The notes: generated by a model from the sequence alone, not told the origin. Shown: positions 48,437 to 59,344, counted from the stretch's first letter. The stretch is 64,000 bases of DNA from Streptomyces sp. WZ-12 (GCF_028898845.1 NZ_CP118574.1:5305001-5369000); one strand, 5' to 3'. Program-made: numbers and translations.

Positions 48437-50176
48437 TCAGACCCAGCTGTCGAACCACATCCGGTCGTGCCAGGCGCTCTTCGGGATCGGCAGGCCCGTA
48501 TAGAGCGGATAGAAGTAGATGAAGTTCCAGACGATCAGCAGCACCAGGACGCCGGCGCCGACCGCGCCGAAGGTGCGGCGCCGCTCGTCGGCGCGCGGCG
48601 GCCCGATGAGCGCGCCGATCATCATCGCCAGCGCCAGGCACAGGAACGGCACGAAGACCACGGCGTAGAAGAGGAAGATGGTCCGTTCCTGGTAGAGGAA
48701 CCACGGCAGATAGCCGGCCGCGACGCCGCAGGCGATCGCCCCGGCCCGCCAGTCCCGCCGGAACAGCCACCGCCACAGCACGTACAGCAGCGCGAAGCAG
48801 GCCGCCCACCACAGCAGCGGGGTGCCCAGCGCCAGCACCTCGCGGGCGCAGCCCTCGGCGGCGGTGCAGCCGTCCTGTCCGGCCTTGGGGTCCTCGTAGA
48901 AGTACGAGACCGGGCGGCCCAGGACCAGCCAGCTCCAGGGGTTGGACTGGTAGGTGTGCGGCGTGGTCAGTCCGGTGTGGAAGGCGTAGACCTCGGTCTG
49001 GTAGTGCCACAGGCTGCGCAGCCAGTCCGGGAGCCAGGTGAAGGAGCCGTGCTGGCCCTCGGGGGAGGTGGCCCAGTCCCGGTAGTAGCCGCCCTTGGTG
49101 ACGATCCAGCCCGTCCAGGACGCGAGGTAGGTGGCGAGGGCGACGACGACGGTGGAGGCGAACGCGGGCAGCGCGTCGCACCGCAGCACCGCGCGGAACG
49201 GGCGCCGGGCCCCGGCCGTGCGCCGCGCCCCCATGTCCCACAGCACCGACATCAGCGCGAACGCGGCCAGGAAGTACAGGCCGTTCCACTTCGTCGCCGC
49301 GGACAGGCCCAGGCACAGCCCGGCCGCGATCCGCCAGGGCCGCCAGCCCAGCCGCAGCCGGGCGCCGATCTCGCCGTCCGGCCGGGCCAGTCCCTCGGGG
49401 CCGTCGGGCAGCGCCGCCGCCAGCCGGGCCCGGGTGCGGTCCCGGTCCACCAGCAGGCAGCCGAAGCCGGCCAGCACCCAGAACATCACGATCAGGTCGA
49501 GCAGCGCGGTGCGGCTCATGACGAAGTGCAGCCCGTCCACCGCCAGCAGGGCGCCGGCCAGGCACCCCAGCGCCGTCGAGCGCAGCAGCCGCCGCCCGAT
49601 CCGGCAGACCAGCAGTACCGACAGCGTGCCGAGCAGCGCGGTCATGAACCGCCAGCCGAAGGGGTTCATCCCGAACGCCCACTCGCCCAGCGCGATCAGC
49701 CACTTGCCCATCGGGGGGTGGACGACGTACGAGTGCTCCGGCGAGAGCAGGATCTGCGGGGGGTGGGCCAGCAGGGCGTCGTTGGCGTTCTTCGCCCAGG
49801 TGCCCTCGTAGCCGTACTGCAGGAGCGACCAGGCGTCCTTGGGGTAGTACGTCTCGTCGAATATCACCTTCCGCGGGCTGCCGAGGTTCCAGAACGTCAG
49901 CACGCCCGCGAACGCCGTCACCAGCAGTGGCCCGATCCAGCCCGACCAACGGGCCAGCCGGGACGTGAGGTTGGGGCCGGCGCCGAGCAGCGCCCACACC
50001 CGCCCGTCCGGCTCGGGGAACGGCGCCACCAGCCGCGTCCGGATGTCGGCCGACGGGCGGCCGGCGTATCCGAACCGGCGCAGGCGCCGCTGCCACACCG
50101 GAGGCCGGTCGGTCGGCTCCGAGGCGTGCGGGGCGGCCGCGTGCGTCGCGGTGGTGTCACTCGTCACCCGGCCCAT
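48437..50176 (-). CDS. pmt: Protein O-mannosyltransferase (PMT, GT39)
   Basis: A 579-aa polytopic enzyme that transfers mannose from polyprenyl-phosphate-mannose to Ser/Thr of secreted proteins. The first extracytoplasmic loop has FDETYYPKDAWSLL, with the PMT catalytic acid pair. Other blocks are HPPMGKWLIALGEWAFG, LSAATKWNGLYFLAAF and the C-terminal four-helix region. About eleven hydrophobic segments are visible. The start is ATG 50176 or GTG 50167. It is divergent from rsmI, an arrangement I recall from other actinobacteria. Confidence 0.92.
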   Translation of the reverse strand: MGRVTSDTTATHAAAPHASEPTDRPPVWQRRLRRFGYAGRPSADIRTRLVAPFPEPDGRVWALLGAGPNLTSRLARWSGWIGPLLVTAFAGVLTFWNLGSPRKVIFDETYYPKDAWSLLQYGYEGTWAKNANDALLAHPPQILLSPEHSYVVHPPMGKWLIALGEWAFGMNPFGWRFMTALLGTLSVLLVCRIGRRLLRSTALGCLAGALLAVDGLHFVMSRTALLDLIVMFWVLAGFGCLLVDRDRTRARLAAALPDGPEGLARPDGEIGARLRLGWRPWRIAAGLCLGLSAATKWNGLYFLAAFALMSVLWDMGARRTAGARRPFRAVLRCDALPAFASTVVVALATYLASWTGWIVTKGGYYRDWATSPEGQHGSFTWLPDWLRSLWHYQTEVYAFHTGLTTPHTYQSNPWSWLVLGRPVSYFYEDPKAGQDGCTAAEGCAREVLALGTPLLWWAACFALLYVLWRWLFRRDWRAGAIACGVAAGYLPWFLYQERTIFLFYAVVFVPFLCLALAMMIGALIGPPRADERRRTFGAVGAGVLVLLIVWNFIYFYPLYTGLPIPKSAWHDRMWFDSWV

Positions 50177-50284
50177 CGTAGGGAAGCGGTTCCGGAGGCG
50201 GGTGGCCCGCGCCGCGGGCCGGTACCGCACGTCACCGGCACGGGCCCGCGGGGGGCACCGGCGCCGGGCTGGGAGGATGGGGAG

Positions 50285-51169
50285 GTGACTGGAACGCTGG
50301 TACTTGCAGGGACGCCCATCGGCGACGTCGCGGACGCCCCGCCGCGGCTCGCCGCCGAACTGGCCGCCGCCGACGTGATCGCCGCCGAGGACACCCGGCG
50401 GCTGCGCCGGCTCACCCAGGCCCTGGACGTGGTGCCGGCCGGCCGGGTCGTGTCGTACTTCGAGGGCAACGAGGCGGCCCGCACGCCGGAGTTGGCGGAG
50501 GCGCTGGCCGGCGGGGCGCGGGTGCTGCTGGTCACCGACGCCGGCATGCCGTCGGTCTCCGACCCCGGCTACCGGCTGGTCGCCGCCGCCGTCGAGCGCG
50601 GGGTGAAGGTCACCGCGGTGCCCGGCCCGAGCGCGGTGCTCACCGCGCTCGCGGTGTCCGGGCTGCCGGTGGACCGGTTCTGCTTCGAGGGCTTCCTGCC
50701 GCGCAAGGCGGGGGAGCGGCTCTCCCGGCTCCGCGAGGTCGAGGGCGAGCGCCGCACCCTGGTCTACTTCGAGGCCCCGCACCGCCTGGACGACACCCTC
50801 GCCGCGATGACCGAGGTCTTCGGCGCCGACCGCCGCGCCGCGGTCTGCCGCGAGCTGACCAAGACCTACGAGGAGGTCAAGCGCGGCGGGCTGGGCGAGT
50901 TGGCGACCTGGGCCGCCGAGGGCGTCCGCGGGGAGATCACGATCGTCGTCGAGGGTGCCCCTGAGAGCGGGCCGGGTGAGCTGGACGCCGAGGAGCTGGT
51001 GCGCCGGGTGCGGATCCGGGAGGAGGCCGGGGAGCGCCGCAAGGAGGCGATCGCGGCGGTGGCGGCGGACGTCGGGCTGCCCAAGCGGGAGGTCTTCGAC
51101 GCCGTGGTGGCGGCCAAGAACGCGGCCAAGGATGCGGCAAAGAATTCCGGGCCCGGCCTGCCCGGCTGA
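50285..51169 (+). CDS. rsmI: 16S rRNA (cytidine(1402)-2'-O)-methyltransferase
   Basis: A 294-aa member of the tetrapyrrole-methylase fold. LAGTPIGDVADAP is the RsmI P-loop-like N-terminus, AAEDTRRLRRL follows, then LVTDAGMPSVSDPGYRLV and PGPSAVLTALAVSGLP. It 2'-O-methylates C1402 in the ribosomal P site. GTG 50285 has GGAGG 8 nt upstream. Confidence 0.94.
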   Translation: MTGTLVLAGTPIGDVADAPPRLAAELAAADVIAAEDTRRLRRLTQALDVVPAGRVVSYFEGNEAARTPELAEALAGGARVLLVTDAGMPSVSDPGYRLVAAAVERGVKVTAVPGPSAVLTALAVSGLPVDRFCFEGFLPRKAGERLSRLREVEGERRTLVYFEAPHRLDDTLAAMTEVFGADRRAAVCRELTKTYEEVKRGGLGELATWAAEGVRGEITIVVEGAPESGPGELDAEELVRRVRIREEAGERRKEAIAAVAADVGLPKREVFDAVVAAKNAAKDAAKNSGPGLPG

Positions 51170-51411
51170 GCGTGTGCACGCTCGGGAGAGCATAAAAGCC
51201 CAGCTCACGGGCCTAATGCGACCGTCGGGAAGGTAAATGGCCGGCATCGAAGGTAAAGCGATCACCCGGGATCTGGTGCGTTTGTCCTACGAGCTGCCAA
51301 ATCTGGGCCAATAGGTGCCAGGACGGCTGCGCTCCCGCCGTGAAAGGCGTTCCCTGGGAACCGGGACGTTCGGTCCCCGGAGAGCTTGTCCAGCGGACAA
51401 GAGGAGCGCAC

Positions 51412-51885
51412 ATGAGCGACATCACCAAGACCACCGGCGGCGCTTCCGGCGCGGCATCCGCGAGTACCTTCCCGCCCCAACCCCGGCGGCCCGAGCCCGC
51501 CGCCCACGAGGCGTACGCCTTCTGTTGCATGAGCTGCGGCCACGGCTGGGAGCAGGCGTACGAGATCGAGCACCAGGTGGACCCCAAGGGCGTCACGCAC
51601 GCCGTCTACTACGCGGACGGCGAGCGGGTGCCGTCCCCCCTGACCCATCCCACCTGCCTCAACTGCGGCGGCCACGTCGTCCGCATCATGCGCTCCGGGC
51701 AGGTCTCGATGGTGTCCGACGCGATCGCGCACCTGCACGAGCGTCCGCATCACCGGAAGGCCACCCACCACGAGGAGGCCGGCCCCCGCGCGGACGACGG
51801 TCGCACCGGCAGCACCGCCGACCCCGAGCGGCACCGCTGGCACCTCTCCGACCTGCTGCACCCCTTCCAGCACCACCGCAAGTGA
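51412..51885 (+). CDS. Small zinc-ribbon protein of unknown function
   Basis: A 157-aa protein. The middle has two Cys pairs, CCMSCGHGW and PTCLNCGGHVV, about 40 residues apart, forming a zinc ribbon. The N-terminal 35 residues are Ser/Ala/Pro-rich and the tail is His-rich (LHERPHHRKATHHEE, LLHPFQHHRK). ATG 51412 follows GAGGAG. It lies between rsmI and tatD. No function known to me; nucleic-acid or metal binding is plausible. Confidence 0.75.
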   Translation: MSDITKTTGGASGAASASTFPPQPRRPEPAAHEAYAFCCMSCGHGWEQAYEIEHQVDPKGVTHAVYYADGERVPSPLTHPTCLNCGGHVVRIMRSGQVSMVSDAIAHLHERPHHRKATHHEEAGPRADDGRTGSTADPERHRWHLSDLLHPFQHHRK

Positions 51886-51918
51886 GGCGCCGGCCGCGGT
51901 CCTCGTAGGATCGCGGCC

Positions 51919-52794
51919 ATGGCCCCGCAGGACAAAGACACCCCGCCGCCGCTGCCGGAACCGCTCCGGGTGCCGGTCGCGGACTCGCACACCCACCTGG
52001 ACATGCAGGAGACGACGGTCGAGGAGGCCCTCGCCAAGGCCGCGTCCGTCGGCGTCACCACCCTCGTCCAGGTCGGCTGCGACGTGAACGGCTCGCGCTG
52101 GGCCGCGGACACCGCCGCCGCCCACGAGCGGGTGCACGCCGCCGTCGCGCTGCACCCCAACGAAGCTCCGCGGATCGTGCTGGGGGATCCCGACGGATGG
52201 TCCCGGCAGCGGGCGCGGAGGGCCGGCGGCGACGCCGCCCTCGACGACGCGCTGGGCGCGATCGACGCGCTCGCCGCCCGCCCCGAGGTCCGCGGCGTCG
52301 GCGAGACCGGCCTGGACTACTTCCGCACCGGCCCCGAGGGCGTCGCGGCCCAACAGCGTTCCTTCCGCGCCCACATCGAGATCGCCAAGCGGCGCGGCAA
52401 GGCCCTGGTCATCCACGACCGCGAGGCCCACGACGACGTGCTGCGGATCCTGCGCGAGGAGGGCGCGCCCGACCGGGTCGTCTTCCACTGCTACTCCGGC
52501 GACGCCGCGATGGCCAAGACCTGTGCCGCGGCCGGCTACTTCATGTCCTTCGCCGGCAACGTCACCTTCAAGAACGCCCAACCGCTGCGCGACGCCCTCG
52601 CCGTGGCCCCGCCCGAGCTCGTCCTCGTCGAGACCGACGCACCCTTCCTCACCCCCGCGCCGTACCGCGGACGGGCCAACGCGCCGTACCTCATCCCGCA
52701 CACCCTGCGCGCCATGGCCGACGTCAAGGGCCTGACCGAGGACGCGCTGGCCTCGGTCATCGCCGAGAACACCGCCCGCGCGTTCGACTACTGA
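51919..52794 (+). CDS. tatD: TatD-family DNase/metal-dependent hydrolase
   Basis: A 291-aa TIM-barrel hydrolase. Metal ligands are in VADSHTHLDM (HxH), GVGETGLDYFR (Glu), ALVIHDREAHDD and FHCYSGD (His), and VLVETDAPFLTP (Asp). It is thought to act in DNA repair or RNA quality control. It precedes the rpfB-rsmA-ispE genes in the same orientation. Confidence 0.93.
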   Translation: MAPQDKDTPPPLPEPLRVPVADSHTHLDMQETTVEEALAKAASVGVTTLVQVGCDVNGSRWAADTAAAHERVHAAVALHPNEAPRIVLGDPDGWSRQRARRAGGDAALDDALGAIDALAARPEVRGVGETGLDYFRTGPEGVAAQQRSFRAHIEIAKRRGKALVIHDREAHDDVLRILREEGAPDRVVFHCYSGDAAMAKTCAAAGYFMSFAGNVTFKNAQPLRDALAVAPPELVLVETDAPFLTPAPYRGRANAPYLIPHTLRAMADVKGLTEDALASVIAENTARAFDY

Positions 52795-52904
52795 CCCCCG
52801 TGGCCCGACTCGCGCCACCCCCGCGCGAGTTGGGCCCGCCGCCCCCGCTCCGCTACATTCCGCGCTTGACCGGTTACCGGACGACACCCGTGGCAGGTGG
52901 AGCG

Positions 52905-54065
52905 TTGAGTCCTTCGCAGAGCGGACACCGCACCGGACGCGGCGGCCACCGCCGACGCCCCGCCGTCGGCGCGCCCGAACGCCTCCGCCGGCTGGTGCCC
53001 CGCGCCCTGGTCGTCGCCTTCCTCGCCGGCGGCACCACCGCGTTCGTCGCCCACGACAAGGCCGTCAAGCTCAGCGTCGACGGCCACCCCCGCACCCTGC
53101 ACACCTTCGCCGACGACGTCGACGGACTCCTCGCCGACCAGGACCTCGCCGTCGGCCCGCACGACATCGTCGCCCCCACCGCCGACGCCGGCCTCGCCAG
53201 CGGTGCGGAGGTCGTGGTCCGGCACGGCCGGCCCGTCCACCTCACCCTCGACGGGCACCAACACCGGGTGTGGACCACCGCGGACACCGTCGAGGGGGCG
53301 CTGCACCAGCTCGGCGTCCGCGCCGAGGGCGCCTACCTCTCCGCCTCCCGCTCCCAGCCCATCGGCCGGCACGGCCTGGAGCTGGCGGTCCGCACCGAAC
53401 GCACCGTGGTCTTCCGTGCCGACGGCCGCGAGCACCGGGTCCGCACCACCGCCGCCACCGTCCGCGAGGCCCTCGCCCAGAGCGGCCTGGCGCTGCGAGA
53501 CCAGGACACCACCTCGGTGCCGCCGGACAGCTTCCCGCGCGAGGGCCAGACCGTCTCCGTGCTGCGGATCACCGGCACCACCGAGGTCCGCGACGAGCCC
53601 GTCCCGTTCCGCACCGTCAAGCGGCCCGACCCGCGCCTGACCCGCGGCACCGAGGAGGTGGTCCGCCCCGGCGTGCCCGGGCTGCGGCAGGTCACCTACC
53701 GCCTGGAGACCGTCAACGGGGTCCGCCGCAAGCCCCGGAAGGTGGCGGTGGAGACGGTCGCGGAGCCCCGCCCGCAGATCGTCCGCATCGGCACCGCGGC
53801 CCTGCCCACCTCGGTGGGCGGCGCCGACGGCCTGGCCTGGGGCGAGCTCGCCCGGTGCGAGGCCGGCGGCCGCCCGAACGCCGTCGACGCCACCGGCACC
53901 TACGGCGGCCTCTACCAGTTCGACGTCGGCACCTGGCACCGACTCGGCGGCACCGGCCGCCCCCAGGACGCCCCCGCCCAGGAGCAGACCTTCCGGGCCA
54001 AGAAGCTCTACGTCACCAGGGGCGCGAGCCCCTGGCCGGTCTGCGGCCGTAAGCTGCACGGGTGA
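52905..54065 (+). CDS. rpfB: Resuscitation-promoting factor, RpfB-like
   Basis: A secreted peptidoglycan-cleaving protein of about 386 aa. An Arg-rich N-terminus and one signal/anchor helix ([20 protein letters not shown]) precede three DUF348 repeats ([60 protein letters not shown]), a G5 domain ([20 protein letters not shown]) and the lysozyme-like Rpf domain ([19 protein letters not shown], with catalytic Glu). The start is probably TTG 52905 after AGGTGG; GTG 52890 is possible. It overlaps rsmA. Confidence 0.9.
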   Translation: MSPSQSGHRTGRGGHRRRPAVGAPERLRRLVPRALVVAFLAGGTTAFVAHDKAVKLSVDGHPRTLHTFADDVDGLLADQDLAVGPHDIVAPTADAGLASGAEVVVRHGRPVHLTLDGHQHRVWTTADTVEGALHQLGVRAEGAYLSASRSQPIGRHGLELAVRTERTVVFRADGREHRVRTTAATVREALAQSGLALRDQDTTSVPPDSFPREGQTVSVLRITGTTEVRDEPVPFRTVKRPDPRLTRGTEEVVRPGVPGLRQVTYRLETVNGVRRKPRKVAVETVAEPRPQIVRIGTAALPTSVGGADGLAWGELARCEAGGRPNAVDATGTYGGLYQFDVGTWHRLGGTGRPQDAPAQEQTFRAKKLYVTRGASPWPVCGRKLHG

Positions 54066-54961
54066 GCGAGCGTAAGACCACCGACGAATCCGGCCCCCTG
54101 CTGGGCCCCGCCGATGTCCGGGAACTGGCCGCAGCGCTGGGCGTACGCCCGACCAAGCAGCGCGGCCAGAACTTCGTCATCGACGCCAACACCGTCCGCC
54201 GGATCGTGAAGACCGCCGACGTCCGCCCCGACGACGTGGTCGTCGAGGTCGGCCCGGGCCTCGGCTCGCTGACCCTGGCCCTGCTGGAGGTCGCCGACCG
54301 GGTCACCGCCGTCGAGATCGACGACGTCCTCGCCGCGGCCCTGCCCGCCACCGTCGAGGCCCGACTGCCCGAGCGCGCCGACCGCTTCGCGCTGGTCCAC
54401 CAGGACGCCCTGCACGTCACCGAGTTGCCCGGCCCGGCGCCCACCGCGCTGGTCGCCAACCTCCCCTACAACGTCGCGGTCCCCGTCCTGCTGCACATGC
54501 TGGAGCGGTTCCCGACCATCGAACGCACCCTGGTCATGGTCCAGGCCGAGGTCGCCGACCGGCTCGCCGCCGGCCCCGGCAACAAGGTCTACGGCGTCCC
54601 CTCGGTCAAGGCCAACTGGTACGCCGAGGTCAAGCGGGCCGGCGCCATCGGCCGCAACGTCTTCTGGCCCGCGCCCAACGTCGAGTCCGGCCTGGTCTCG
54701 CTCGTCCGCCGGGCCGAGCCGCTGCCCTCCCGCGTCTCCCGCAAGGAGGTCTTCGCCGTCGTCGACGCCGCGTTCGCCCAGCGCCGCAAGACGCTGCGGG
54801 CCGCCCTCGCCGGCTGGGCGGGCTCGGCGCAGGCGGCCGAGGCCGCGCTGGTCGCCGCCGGTGTCTCCCCGCAGGCCCGCGGCGAGTCCCTGACCATCGA
54901 GTCCTTCATCGCCATCGCCGAGCACAAGGTCCAGGCCGCGGACCAGGAGGCCACCCGATGA
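54062..54961 (+). CDS. rsmA: 16S rRNA dimethyladenosine transferase
   Basis: KsgA/RsmA dimethylates A1518 and A1519 of 16S rRNA. The 299-aa sequence shows [17 protein letters not shown], the SAM motif [17 protein letters not shown] and the catalytic NLPYNVAVP. The GTG overlaps rpfB and the end overlaps ispE, giving the conserved actinobacterial rpfB-rsmA-ispE operon. Confidence 0.95.
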   Translation: MSERKTTDESGPLLGPADVRELAAALGVRPTKQRGQNFVIDANTVRRIVKTADVRPDDVVVEVGPGLGSLTLALLEVADRVTAVEIDDVLAAALPATVEARLPERADRFALVHQDALHVTELPGPAPTALVANLPYNVAVPVLLHMLERFPTIERTLVMVQAEVADRLAAGPGNKVYGVPSVKANWYAEVKRAGAIGRNVFWPAPNVESGLVSLVRRAEPLPSRVSRKEVFAVVDAAFAQRRKTLRAALAGWAGSAQAAEAALVAAGVSPQARGESLTIESFIAIAEHKVQAADQEATR

Positions 54962-55896
54962 CCGGCGACGCCGCCCCCGTCACGGTCCGCGTCCCCGCCA
55001 AGGTCAACGTCCAGCTCGCGGTCGGCGGCCGCCGCCCCGACGGCTTCCACGACCTGGCCAACGTCTTCCTCGCCGTCGGCCTCCACGACGAGGTCACGGC
55101 CACCCCCGCCGACGCCCTCACCCTCACCTGCACCGGCCCCGACGCCGACCAGGTCCCCCTCGACGACTCCAACCTCGCCGCCCGCGCCGCCCGCGCGCTG
55201 GCCGCCCGCCACGGCCTGGAGCCGCACGTCCACCTCCACATCGCCAAGGACATCCCGGTCGCCGGCGGCATGGCCGGCGGCAGCGCGGACGCCGCCGGCG
55301 CCCTGCTGGCCTGCGACGCCCTGTGGGGGACCGGCGCCACCCAGGGTGAACTCCTCGCCATCTGCGCGGAGTTGGGCAGCGACGTGCCGTTCAGTCTGGT
55401 CGGCGGCGCGGCGCTGGGCCGCGGCCGCGGCGAGCTGTTGGAGCCGCTCCCCGTCGGCGGCACCTTCCACTGGGTCTTCGCGGTCGCCGACGGCGGCCTG
55501 TCCACCCCGGCCGTCTACAAGGAGTGCGACCGCCTGCGGGACACCGCGGGCCTCGGCGCGACCACCGCCGACGTCCCCGACCCGGAGCCCGACCCGGCCC
55601 TGCTGGACGCCCTGCGCACCGGCGACGCCACCGCCCTGGCCGGTGCGCTCGACAACGACCTCCAGGCGGCGGCGGTCTCGCTGCGGCCGTCGCTGGCGGC
55701 CACCCTCGCCGCCGGCACCGCCGCCGGCGCCCTCGCGGCCCTGGTCTCCGGCTCCGGCCCGACCACCGCGTTCCTGGCGGCCGACGCCGCCGACGCCGAG
55801 CGGATAGCCGCCGCCCTGCGCACCTCGGGCACCTGCCGCACGGCCCGCCCGGCGGTGGCACCGGCGCCGGGAGCGACGGTCCTCGCCAACGGCTAG
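54958..55896 (+). CDS. ispE: 4-diphosphocytidyl-2-C-methyl-D-erythritol kinase
   Basis: A GHMP kinase of the MEP isoprenoid pathway, 312 aa. The opening [20 protein letters not shown] and the ATP motif [19 protein letters not shown] are diagnostic, and [12 protein letters not shown] is the third GHMP motif. The ATG overlaps the rsmA stop by 4 bp. Confidence 0.95.
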   Translation: MTGDAAPVTVRVPAKVNVQLAVGGRRPDGFHDLANVFLAVGLHDEVTATPADALTLTCTGPDADQVPLDDSNLAARAARALAARHGLEPHVHLHIAKDIPVAGGMAGGSADAAGALLACDALWGTGATQGELLAICAELGSDVPFSLVGGAALGRGRGELLEPLPVGGTFHWVFAVADGGLSTPAVYKECDRLRDTAGLGATTADVPDPEPDPALLDALRTGDATALAGALDNDLQAAAVSLRPSLAATLAAGTAAGALAALVSGSGPTTAFLAADAADAERIAAALRTSGTCRTARPAVAPAPGATVLANG

Positions 55897-56008
55897 GCCC
55901 GTCACGACCGTTCGGCACCGCCGGCCCGCTCGGGCCGTGTCCGATCCGTGTCCGTACCGTGTCCGCCAGCCGGCAACCGGTCGGCCCGCTGCTCGGGTCT
56001 GATCGTGC

Positions 56009-57382
56009 ATGACGGATTCACGAGCGGGCACCCGGCGGCGACGTGTGACCACGGCCGGGGCGGCAGCCCTGGTGGTCGTGGTCGGCGGGGCGGTGACGTC
56101 GTGCGGCGCGGAGCAGCCCTCCCCGAGGGCGGAGCTGTCGTTCGGGGACACGCTCCACACGCAGTACCTCCGGTGGCACTCCGAAGCGGAACGCACCGAA
56201 CGCGGCCCCCAGGACGAGCTGTTCGCCATCGACCTGGGGGCGAGCCGGGCTTCCCCGGGCAGGAGCCCGCTGAGCGCCGAGAACATCAGGGTGACCGTCG
56301 ACCTGTCGGCCGTGAAGACGGCGACGTACCACACCATGAGTCCGGAGCACGGGTGCAAAGCCTCCGGTCACCTCGTCACCTGCACTCCGAAGAACATCGA
56401 AACCGGCGACCACCGGAGCCTCGTGCTCTTCAAGATGACGGCGCGAGCGAGTGCGGCGAAGGGCGCGGCCGAGCCCCTCAACATCACCGTGACCAGCACC
56501 AACGCCCCCACCATCCACCACACCACACAACTGGTCCACGGCGCACCGAGCTTGACCGTTCCCATGGGAGAGGACCGGACCGAGCTGAAGCCCGGCTCCG
56601 AGCTTCAGCTGCGGCCGGCCTTCGGCAATGCCGGACAACTCGCCCTCGACGACGACCTCAACGTCGTGGTGGACGTGAACGGGCAGGCGACGCTGCCCAA
56701 GCGGTACCGCAACTGCCGTTACGACAAGGCCGCTTCGCCGACCAAGGCGGTCTGCAGGTTCTCCGGGCCGCTGCCGGCCGGGGCGGCGTACGAGACCGCC
56801 GCGCCGCTCACGGCGGTGATCGACGACACCGGCCGACAGGGCATGCTCTCCTACACCGTCTACCGGGCCCACGACACCCCGGCCACCGCGCTGCTGCCCG
56901 ACTCCGCCCCGCGGGGAACCGGCGCGCCGCTCGGGCTCCGCCCCGTCGACGGCGGCGACTTCAGCGGGTACAGCGCCGAGCGGGCCACCGGCTACCTGGG
57001 CTTCCACACCACCCGGACCCACGACGCGCAGGTCAACGGCTTCACCCTCAAGGGCAAGGTGGGCAAGAAGACCTCGATCGACCTGATGGGCGTGGACGGC
57101 TACTACGAGGGCGACACGGTGCTGACCCTGCCGGAGGGCGTCAGCGTGGAGGGGAGCCATGAGGGGGACGTGAGCGAAGACCTCTACTGCTCCTACCTCG
57201 ACCGGAAGAACCGGAAGGTGATCTGCCCCGGCCCCCTGACCACCGAGCCGACGCTGCGGTTCCGCATCGACGAGCGGGTCGACGGCGCGCGCGGCACGAT
57301 CACCGTGAAGCCCGACCCGGGGCGCCAGGACCCGGACCTGACGAACAACAGCGCGCCGATCACGATGGAGTACCTGGACTGA
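56009..57382 (+). CDS. Putative secreted lipoprotein with beta-sandwich repeats
   Basis: A 457-aa exported protein of unknown function. A basic start (RAGTRRRRVTT) and hydrophobic stretch end in VTSC, an acceptable lipobox. The mature part consists of two or three beta-rich segments of about 120 residues, with DLTNNSAPITMEYLD at the end recalling CARDB/DUF11-like domains of bacterial surface proteins. Paired Cys residues suggest disulphides. The ribosome site is weak. It stands alone. Confidence 0.7.
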   Translation: MTDSRAGTRRRRVTTAGAAALVVVVGGAVTSCGAEQPSPRAELSFGDTLHTQYLRWHSEAERTERGPQDELFAIDLGASRASPGRSPLSAENIRVTVDLSAVKTATYHTMSPEHGCKASGHLVTCTPKNIETGDHRSLVLFKMTARASAAKGAAEPLNITVTSTNAPTIHHTTQLVHGAPSLTVPMGEDRTELKPGSELQLRPAFGNAGQLALDDDLNVVVDVNGQATLPKRYRNCRYDKAASPTKAVCRFSGPLPAGAAYETAAPLTAVIDDTGRQGMLSYTVYRAHDTPATALLPDSAPRGTGAPLGLRPVDGGDFSGYSAERATGYLGFHTTRTHDAQVNGFTLKGKVGKKTSIDLMGVDGYYEGDTVLTLPEGVSVEGSHEGDVSEDLYCSYLDRKNRKVICPGPLTTEPTLRFRIDERVDGARGTITVKPDPGRQDPDLTNNSAPITMEYLD

Positions 57383-57541
57383 CGCGGGGCGGCCGCAGCG
57401 GCGCGCGTCATCACCAAGGGTGACCGACCCGCCGCGGCCCCGTGGGGGCCCGCCCTCCTCCCCCGAGGCACCCGCCCCGCGCCGACTACCCTTGGAGGCC
57501 GACCGAGCCCCGCTAAAGGGGACGCACAGATCAGGAGTGAG

Positions 57542-59344
57542 ATGGCCGCCAACCTCGTCAATCTGGAAGCCGTCGACAAGGTGTACGGGACGCGTGCGCT
57601 GCTCGACGGTGTCTCCCTCGGCGTCAACGAGGGCGACCGGATCGGCGTCGTGGGTCGTAACGGCGACGGCAAGACCACGCTGATCCGGATCCTCGCCAAG
57701 CTGGAGTCCGCCGACGTCGGCCGCGTCACGCACGCCGGTGACCTGCGGCTGGGCGTGCTGACCCAGCACGATTCGCTCGACCCGGCCGCGACCATCCGGC
57801 ACGAGGTGATCGGGGATCTCGCCGATCACGAGTGGGCCGGCAACGCCAAGATCCGGGACGTGCTGACCGGGCTCTTCGGGGATCTGCACCTGCCGGGGTT
57901 CACGCAGGGGCTGGACACCGTCATCGGGCCGCTGTCCGGTGGCGAGCGGCGGCGGATCGCGCTGGCCAAGCTGCTGATCGCCGAGCAGGACCTGATCGTG
58001 TTGGACGAGCCGACCAACCACCTTGACGTGGAAGGGATCTCGTGGCTCGCGCGGCACCTGGCCGGCCGGCGGTCCGCGCTGGTGGTCGTCACCCACGACC
58101 GGTGGTTCCTGGACCAGGTGGCGACGCGGATGTGGGACGTGCAGCGCGGCGCCGTCCACGAGTACGAGGGCGGCTACTCCGACTACGTCTTCGCGCGGGC
58201 CGAGCGGGAGCGGATCGCCGCCTCCGAGGAGGCCAAGCGGCAGAACCTGATGCGCAAGGAGCTGGCGTGGCTGCGGCGCGGTGCGCCGGCGCGGACCAGC
58301 AAGCCGCGGTTCCGGATCGAGGCGGCCAACGAGCTGATCGCGGACGTGCCGCCGCCGCGGGACAGCAGCGAGCTGATGAAGTTCGCCACCACCCGGCTCG
58401 GCAAGACGGTCTTCGAGTTGGCGGGTGTGACCGTCCAGGCCGGGCCGAAGGTGCTGCTGAAGCACCTGACGTGGCAGTTGGGGCCGGGGGACCGGATCGG
58501 TCTGGTGGGCGTCAACGGCGCGGGGAAGACCTCGCTGCTGCGGACGTTGGAGGCGGCCGCCCGTAGTGGCGGCGAGCAGCAGCCGGCGGCCGGCAAGGTC
58601 GTGGTCGGCAAGACCGTGAAGCTGGCCTACCTCTCGCAGGAGGTCGCGGAGCTCAATCCGGCGCTGCGGGTGCTGGAGGCCGTCCAGCAGATCCGGGACC
58701 GGGTGGACCTCGGCAAGGGCCGGGAGATGACGGCCGGTCAGCTCTGCGAGAAGTTCGGGTTCACGAAGGAGAAGCAGTGGACGCCGGTGGGGGACCTCTC
58801 CGGCGGTGAGCGGCGGCGGTTGCAGATCCTGCGGCTGCTGATGGACGAGCCGAACGTCCTGTTCCTGGACGAGCCGACCAACGACCTCGACATCGAGACG
58901 CTGACGCAGTTGGAGGACCTGCTCGACGGGTGGCCGGGGTCGATGATCGTCATCAGCCACGACCGGTACTTCGTGGAGCGGACGACGGACCGGGTGTTCG
59001 CGCTGCTGGGCGACGCGGCGCTGCGGATGCTGCCGCGCGGCCTGGACGAGTACCTGGAGCGCCGGCAGAAGGTGATCGAGGCGGCGGCGCCGGCCCCCGC
59101 GCAGCCGGCCGTCGCGGCGCCGAAGAAGCCGGCCGCGGTCAATCGCGCGGCGCAGAAGGAGCTCCAGCGGATCGAGCGACAACTGGACAAGATCGGGGAG
59201 AAGGAGACGGCGCTGCACGCGCAGATGGCCGAGCACGCCACCGACTTCGAGAAGATCGCCGGGCTCGATGCCCAGTTGCGTGAACTGGGCGGCCAGCGCG
59301 AGGAGTTGGAGCTGCGCTGGCTGGAGCTGGCGGAGGACGCGTAG
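57542..59344 (+). CDS. ABC-F family ATPase
   Basis: A 600-aa protein with two ABC domains and no membrane part, as in Uup/EttA-type translation factors. The first domain has VVGRNGDGKTTLIRIL, LSGGERRRIALAKLL and LIVLDEPTNHLD. The second has LVGVNGAGKTSLLRTL, LSGGERRRLQILRLL and VLFLDEPTNDLD. The interdomain linker (residues 210-260) is charged and helical. The C-terminal 80 residues form a coiled coil (LQRIERQLDKIGEKETALHA), the Uup-type extension. ATG 57542 follows AGGAG. Confidence 0.93.
   Translation: MAANLVNLEAVDKVYGTRALLDGVSLGVNEGDRIGVVGRNGDGKTTLIRILAKLESADVGRVTHAGDLRLGVLTQHDSLDPAATIRHEVIGDLADHEWAGNAKIRDVLTGLFGDLHLPGFTQGLDTVIGPLSGGERRRIALAKLLIAEQDLIVLDEPTNHLDVEGISWLARHLAGRRSALVVVTHDRWFLDQVATRMWDVQRGAVHEYEGGYSDYVFARAERERIAASEEAKRQNLMRKELAWLRRGAPARTSKPRFRIEAANELIADVPPPRDSSELMKFATTRLGKTVFELAGVTVQAGPKVLLKHLTWQLGPGDRIGLVGVNGAGKTSLLRTLEAAARSGGEQQPAAGKVVVGKTVKLAYLSQEVAELNPALRVLEAVQQIRDRVDLGKGREMTAGQLCEKFGFTKEKQWTPVGDLSGGERRRLQILRLLMDEPNVLFLDEPTNDLDIETLTQLEDLLDGWPGSMIVISHDRYFVERTTDRVFALLGDAALRMLPRGLDEYLERRQKVIEAAAPAPAQPAVAAPKKPAAVNRAAQKELQRIERQLDKIGEKETALHAQMAEHATDFEKIAGLDAQLRELGGQREELELRWLELAEDA

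Noticed and set aside
48327..50096. 589-aa open frame in another minus-strand frame inside the mannosyltransferase gene
   Set aside because: It is Arg/Pro/Gly-rich without domains; the overlapping PMT frame has clear motifs and membrane helices.
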